NCBI RefSeq assembly: GCF_008727865.1
Contig: NZ_VTWU01000001.1
Location: 682,001-746,000, forward strand
Direction of reading: 5' to 3'
DNA: 64,000 nucleotides
Source: Hymenobacter busanensis
GTDB taxonomy: Bacteria > Bacteroidota > Bacteroidia > Cytophagales > Hymenobacteraceae
Below, piece after piece: positions 60,469 through 64,000 of the stretch. Position 1 is the stretch's first letter. Every line of letters starts with the position of its first letter. The translations under genes and the position numbers were made by a program. Under the pieces are notes generated by a model, which worked only from the letters and a program-made list of their open reading frames with translations, did not search any database and had not been told where the DNA came from.

Positions 60469-60476
60469 TACCTTTG
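60469..60476 (+). promoter_or_regulatory. -7 box for the 920-residue protein gene
   Basis: TACCTTTG lies 40 bases before the ATG at 60517 and fits TAnnTTTG. Confidence 0.55.
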
Positions 60477-60516
60477 CCGCCTTCGCGCCACCTTTTTTCT
60501 CCGAGCCTGCCGCTGC

Positions 60517-63279
60517 ATGTCGCAACGCCTACTGGTTTTTCTTGCGGGTTTGCTGCTCGTCTCGGCCGTCGTGTCGTGGGTGTACTACCGCCGCACGGTG
60601 GCCCGTACGCCCGTCGACCTGTGGGCGCTGGTGCCCGATGACGCGGTGCTGGTGGCCGCCACCCGCGACCATCCTACACTGGTGCGCCACCTGAAGGAAA
60701 CCCAGCTGTGGGAAAACCTGGCCACGGTGCGCTACTTCCAGCAGGTGGAAGAAAGCGTGACTCTAGCCGATAGCCTGGCCGGCCCCAACAAGCGCAACTC
60801 CCTGCTCAACTTTCTGGGCACCAAAACGGTGCTGACCTCGGTGCACGTCACCAGCCCCGAGCAGTTTGACTTGCTGTTTCTGGTGCCGGTAAGCAGCGTG
60901 CGGCAGCACCGCCAAGTGCGCACCATCACCGAGGCGCTGGCCAAAGACCCCCGCTTTCGGGTGACGGAGCGCGAGTACCACGGCCAACTGCTGATGCGCG
61001 TGGAGCAGCGCGGCACCGGCGCCGGGCTTACCTACTTCAACTACCGCAATACGCTGGTCATGAGTGCCAGCACGAGCCTGGTAGAAGCTGTGGTGCGGCG
61101 GGAGGAGCACCCCGGGCAGCCTTCCATTGCCGCCGATTTCAAGGATACCGACTACCTCAAGCTCAAAGACGTAGACGCTACTGTGCTGGTGAATTACCGG
61201 CAGCTGCCCGCGTTTCTCGGCGTGTTTTTCCGGCCCGAGCTGCTGCCCGCGTTCCAGCAATTCAGCAGCCTGAGCCGCAACGGCCTGTTGGAAATGAAGC
61301 TTACCGGCAACCGGGTGCTGTTCAACGGCTTCTCCAACCCCGAAACCGCGGCCCGCTCGCTGCACCAGCAGTTGCACGGCCAGCCCGCGGCGCGCCTGCG
61401 CATGGCCGACGTGCTGAGCCTACGTACCGCCGCGCTCCTGCATTTCGGCTCCAGCCCGGCGGCCCTGCGTGGTGCCGCCCCCGCCGATACGCTGGCCGGC
61501 GGCCTGGTCGACAGCGTAGCGGCTTCGTTGGGCACCGAGGCGGCGCTGTGCTACCTTGCTTCGCCCTCGGCGCGGGTGCCGGCGGCGCGGGTGGCTTTGG
61601 TGCATAGCCCCAACCCGGCCCGCACGGCGCTGCTGCTCGGCCGCTTGCGGCGGGCCACCAGCGCCAGTCCGTCCTTCGAGCGAGTGGGCGCCTACCAACT
61701 CCACCAAGCCGGCGCGCCCGGCTTGGCGTACCGGTTGCTGGGGCCGCTGTTTGCGCGCAGCTCGGCCGAAACCAACACCCCAGGCTCCACCGCCCTGATC
61801 GGTGACTACTTGGCTCTGGCCGACGACCCGGCCGCCCTCCGGGCTTTGCTGACGGATGTGGCGGCGGGAGCGGTCTGGAGCCGGTCGCCCACGCAAGTGG
61901 CTTTTCTGCAGGAAACCGCGCCGCTGGCTCGCCTCAGCATCGTGCTCGACACCCGCAACAGCTGGAATGTGCTGCTGCGGGCCTTGGGGGAAAGCCGCCG
62001 GGCCGGGCTGCTGCGCAACGAAACCCTTTTTCAGCGCTTTCCGCAAGTGGCGCTGCAGTTTGTGCCGCACGATGCGGCCCAGCCCCAGCAAGATGGGCAG
62101 TATTACACGCAGCTGGTCCTGCGCCACCCGCCGGTAGGGCCGGCCGTTGCGCGGCCGCAAACCCAAGCCGGGGCCGGCAGCGCCCTGAGTTTTCGGGCCG
62201 GCTTGGCGCCCGTGGGCCCGGTACTGGCCGCCCCGGCGGCCAATGGGGCGGCGGGGGTGCTGGTGCAGGACCGCGCCGGGGTGCTCCACTTCGTCACGCC
62301 CGACAACACGGTGGCGTGGTCTGATTCGCTGGGGGGCATGCTGCTGGCGCCGCCCATGCCGCTGGTGCGCATTCCGGGCCGGCGACCGGAGCACCTGATG
62401 GCTACGGCCCGCCGCGTATTCCTGCTCGATGAGCGGGGCCGCACGGCACCCAATTTTCCCTTCAACCTGCCCGATACGGTGCAGGCCGCACAAATCAGCA
62501 GTGCCCCGGCCGCCGATGGCCTGCCGGCGCGGGTGCTGGTGGCCGACCGCTACGCCAACCTCTTCCTTTTCGATGCCAACGGCAACGCCCCGGCCGGCTG
62601 GCAGCCCAAACGCCTCGACTTTCCGCTGGCGGCGGCTCCGGTGCTGCTGAGCGTGGGCGGGCGCCAGGTGGTGGTGACGCTGTTGCAAAACGGCTACGTG
62701 TACGCCTTCGACGGCTCGGGCACCGCGCTTCCGGGCTTTCCCATCAGTGTGGGCGCCCGCCTGAACAGCCCCGCGTTTGTGGAAAGCGGCCCCACGCTGC
62801 GCCGCACCCGGCTGACCGTGGCCAGCCAACACGGTGAGCTGGTGACCTTCACGCTCGATGGCGACATTGTGCAGCGCCGCCGCGTGACCACCTGGAGCCG
62901 CACCAGCACCTTCCGCGTGGTGCCTGACCAAGCCGGGCAGCGCTACGTGGTGGTGCGCGACGACGGACAGGGCGTGCTGACGGTGTTTGACCCCAACGGA
63001 CGGACATTGGTCAGCCAGCGGTTTGTCACGTCGGCCGAAAAACCCGTGCAGTTCTTCGACTTTGGAGCCGGGCGGCAAGTACTCGTACTCACCGAAACCG
63101 GCCCCGGCAAAGCCTACCTCTACGACGCCCGCGGCCGCCTGCTCGGCGGCGCTCCGTTCGACAGCCAGGCGCCCACGCTGCAACTGGCCTACGAGGCGGG
63201 CACCAATTCCTACCAACTCTACCGCGTGGTGGGCAACGAGTTGAAGCGGCTGGCCCTCAAGCTGGAGGCCGGGCCGTAA
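60517..63279 (+). CDS. Membrane-anchored protein, DUF3352-like region plus probable beta-propeller
   Basis: The protein has 920 residues from the ATG at 60517. One N-terminal membrane helix (LVFLAGLLLVSAVVSWVYY) anchors a large extracytoplasmic part. Residues about 40-540 resemble DUF3352 (DLWALVPDDAVLVAATRD and alternating helix-strand pattern). Residues about 560-915 show repeated blades of the PQQ/WD-like kind (GVLHFVTPDNTVAWSD, NLFLFDANGNAPAGWQPK, GYVYAFDGSGTALPGF, GVLTVFDPNGRTLVS, AYLYDARGRLLGG). A propeller attached to DUF3352 suggests a scaffold or binding role at the cell envelope. No enzyme motif is seen. Confidence 0.7.
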   Translation: MSQRLLVFLAGLLLVSAVVSWVYYRRTVARTPVDLWALVPDDAVLVAATRDHPTLVRHLKETQLWENLATVRYFQQVEESVTLADSLAGPNKRNSLLNFLGTKTVLTSVHVTSPEQFDLLFLVPVSSVRQHRQVRTITEALAKDPRFRVTEREYHGQLLMRVEQRGTGAGLTYFNYRNTLVMSASTSLVEAVVRREEHPGQPSIAADFKDTDYLKLKDVDATVLVNYRQLPAFLGVFFRPELLPAFQQFSSLSRNGLLEMKLTGNRVLFNGFSNPETAARSLHQQLHGQPAARLRMADVLSLRTAALLHFGSSPAALRGAAPADTLAGGLVDSVAASLGTEAALCYLASPSARVPAARVALVHSPNPARTALLLGRLRRATSASPSFERVGAYQLHQAGAPGLAYRLLGPLFARSSAETNTPGSTALIGDYLALADDPAALRALLTDVAAGAVWSRSPTQVAFLQETAPLARLSIVLDTRNSWNVLLRALGESRRAGLLRNETLFQRFPQVALQFVPHDAAQPQQDGQYYTQLVLRHPPVGPAVARPQTQAGAGSALSFRAGLAPVGPVLAAPAANGAAGVLVQDRAGVLHFVTPDNTVAWSDSLGGMLLAPPMPLVRIPGRRPEHLMATARRVFLLDERGRTAPNFPFNLPDTVQAAQISSAPAADGLPARVLVADRYANLFLFDANGNAPAGWQPKRLDFPLAAAPVLLSVGGRQVVVTLLQNGYVYAFDGSGTALPGFPISVGARLNSPAFVESGPTLRRTRLTVASQHGELVTFTLDGDIVQRRRVTTWSRTSTFRVVPDQAGQRYVVVRDDGQGVLTVFDPNGRTLVSQRFVTSAEKPVQFFDFGAGRQVLVLTETGPGKAYLYDARGRLLGGAPFDSQAPTLQLAYEAGTNSYQLYRVVGNELKRLALKLEAGP

Positions 63280-63312
63280 GCCCGGCAACGAACGGGCTGG
63301 GCAGCGCCTCGA

Positions 63313-64000
63313 TCAGCTGGTAAGCCAGCCTTTGCGGTAGAAGTACACCAGCATGCCAATGGCAATGGCGGCCATGATGAACAGCACAATAGGGTAGCCA
63401 AACGGGTCGTAGAGCTCGGGCATGTTCAGGTGGTTGACGCCGCCGTGCGGGTTTTCGCGCGAGAAGTTCATGCCGTAGACGCCCGCAATGAAGCTCAGCG
63501 GAATGAACACGGCGCTGATCATGGTCAGCACTTTCATTACCTCGTTCATGCGGTTGCTTTGGTCCGACATGTAGAGGTCTACCAGGCTCGATACCGATTC
63601 GCGGTAGCTTTCGGACAGGTCCATGGCCTGGATGGCGTGGTCGTAACAGTCGCGGAAAAAGACCTTCATTTCCTCGGGCACCACTTCGTCATGCAGGCGC
63701 AACAGTTCCAGAATCTTGTCGCGCTCGGGGTACACCAGCCGGCGGAAGCGCACGATGTCTTTCTTGATTTGCAGGATGCGGGCCAGCAGCCGCTTCGTAG
63801 GGCGCCCCCGAATGATGAGCGTTTCCAGTTCCTCGATATAGTCGCCGATGGCGGCCATGGTGGGGTAGTAGTGGTCAAGCACCACGTCGGTGAGGGCGTA
63901 GGCAAGGTAGAGCGGCGGCCGCACCTTAATTTGGCTGAAACCTGAGCGGATGCGCTGGCGCACGGCGTCGAGGCAGTCGTCGTAGTCGTCCTGAAACGAG
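63313..64000 (-). CDS. corA: CorA-family magnesium/divalent-metal channel (N-terminal part beyond the window)
   Basis: The C-terminal 228 residues or so are visible; the gene continues past the right edge. The long helix (RLLARILQIKKDIVRFRRLV, LRLHDEVV) leads to the pore with the signature YGMNF, the second membrane helix (IVLFIMAAIAIGMLVYFY) and a short basic end. The protein is a pentameric Mg2+ channel of the inner membrane, gated by cytoplasmic Mg2+. A GTG near 63963 is internal, since the frame stays open upstream with CorA-like sequence. Confidence 0.93.
   Translation of the reverse strand, partial: SFQDDYDDCLDAVRQRIRSGFSQIKVRPPLYLAYALTDVVLDHYYPTMAAIGDYIEELETLIIRGRPTKRLLARILQIKKDIVRFRRLVYPERDKILELLRLHDEVVPEEMKVFFRDCYDHAIQAMDLSESYRESVSSLVDLYMSDQSNRMNEVMKVLTMISAVFIPLSFIAGVYGMNFSRENPHGGVNHLNMPELYDPFGYPIVLFIMAAIAIGMLVYFYRKGWLTS

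Noticed and set aside
1-64000. tRNA, rRNA or riboswitch genes
   Set aside because: No cloverleaf, rRNA segment or known riboswitch core was recognised by eye; a covariance search would be needed to exclude small ones.

Overview
The window looks like chromosome from a GC-rich member of the Bacteroidota, most likely Hymenobacter or a close relative in the Cytophagales. This is inferred from gene content, not from a 16S gene, since none is present. The pointers are: Bacteroidota-type -7 promoter boxes (TAnnTTTG) ahead of many genes; few Shine-Dalgarno sequences and several GTG or TTG starts; a Cys-poor L32 protein; a MurA with Asp in place of the catalytic Cys; and families typical of the phylum (DUF4290, DUF3109, DUF4349). 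Nothing looks like an integrated phage, plasmid, IS element or CRISPR array, and no tRNA or rRNA was recognised.

Layout. 1-220: start of topA. 572-9586: a chemosensory operon comprising a membrane-free poly-HAMP receptor, CheW, CheY, CheB (degenerate receiver), CheA and CheC, with no cheR. 9715-11276: agmatinase-type ureohydrolase and a small membrane protein. 11400-18257 (minus): DUF4349 lipoprotein, murA-DUF4290, pcrA/uvrD helicase and a DoxX-like membrane protein. 18427-20909: DUF3109 and two tandem-duplicated secreted repeat proteins. 21002-26758 (minus): the DUF177-rpmF-plsX-fabH-efp-accB-accC fatty-acid cluster, punctuated by internal terminators. 26838-30030 (minus): orphan HigA-type regulator, pdxA, pepA. 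30191-32657: rsmA, a 2-hydroxyacid dehydrogenase and greA with a hairpin leader.

32804-35769 is the most striking part. A cytoplasmic fusion of a HIT domain to a NuiA-type nuclease-inhibitor domain lies near a lipoprotein nuclease of the NucA (DNA/RNA non-specific, DKGH) family, with a small secreted protein between them. This looks like an inhibitor/nuclease pair in which the inhibitor has been joined to a nucleotide hydrolase.

35938-44456: DUF885 peptidase-like lipoprotein, YdcF, aldehyde dehydrogenase, ECF sigma and anti-sigma factors, an H-NOX (heme-NO-binding) protein, a carboxymuconolactone-decarboxylase-type protein, a rhodanese lipoprotein and another lipoprotein. 44453-48560 (minus): a glycosyltransferase cluster. 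48765-51456: Bcp peroxiredoxin, an internally duplicated hypothetical, an alpha/beta hydrolase and a small secreted protein. 51448-54450 (minus): a redox trio of FAD oxidoreductase, small membrane protein and membrane polyferredoxin. 54618-56749: DUF547, a hydrophilin-like protein and a carboxypeptidase-regulatory-like protein. 56839-59730 (minus): APC permease and two NTF2-like lipoproteins. 59810-63279: a secreted protein and a 920-residue anchored protein ending in a probable beta-propeller. 63313-64000 (minus): CorA, cut by the window end.

Three copies of a dispersed palindromic repeat (ends GTCATCCTGAGC or GTCATGCTGAGC) sit between genes at 22388, 28474 and 38644. All family assignments come from reading motifs; no database search was run.
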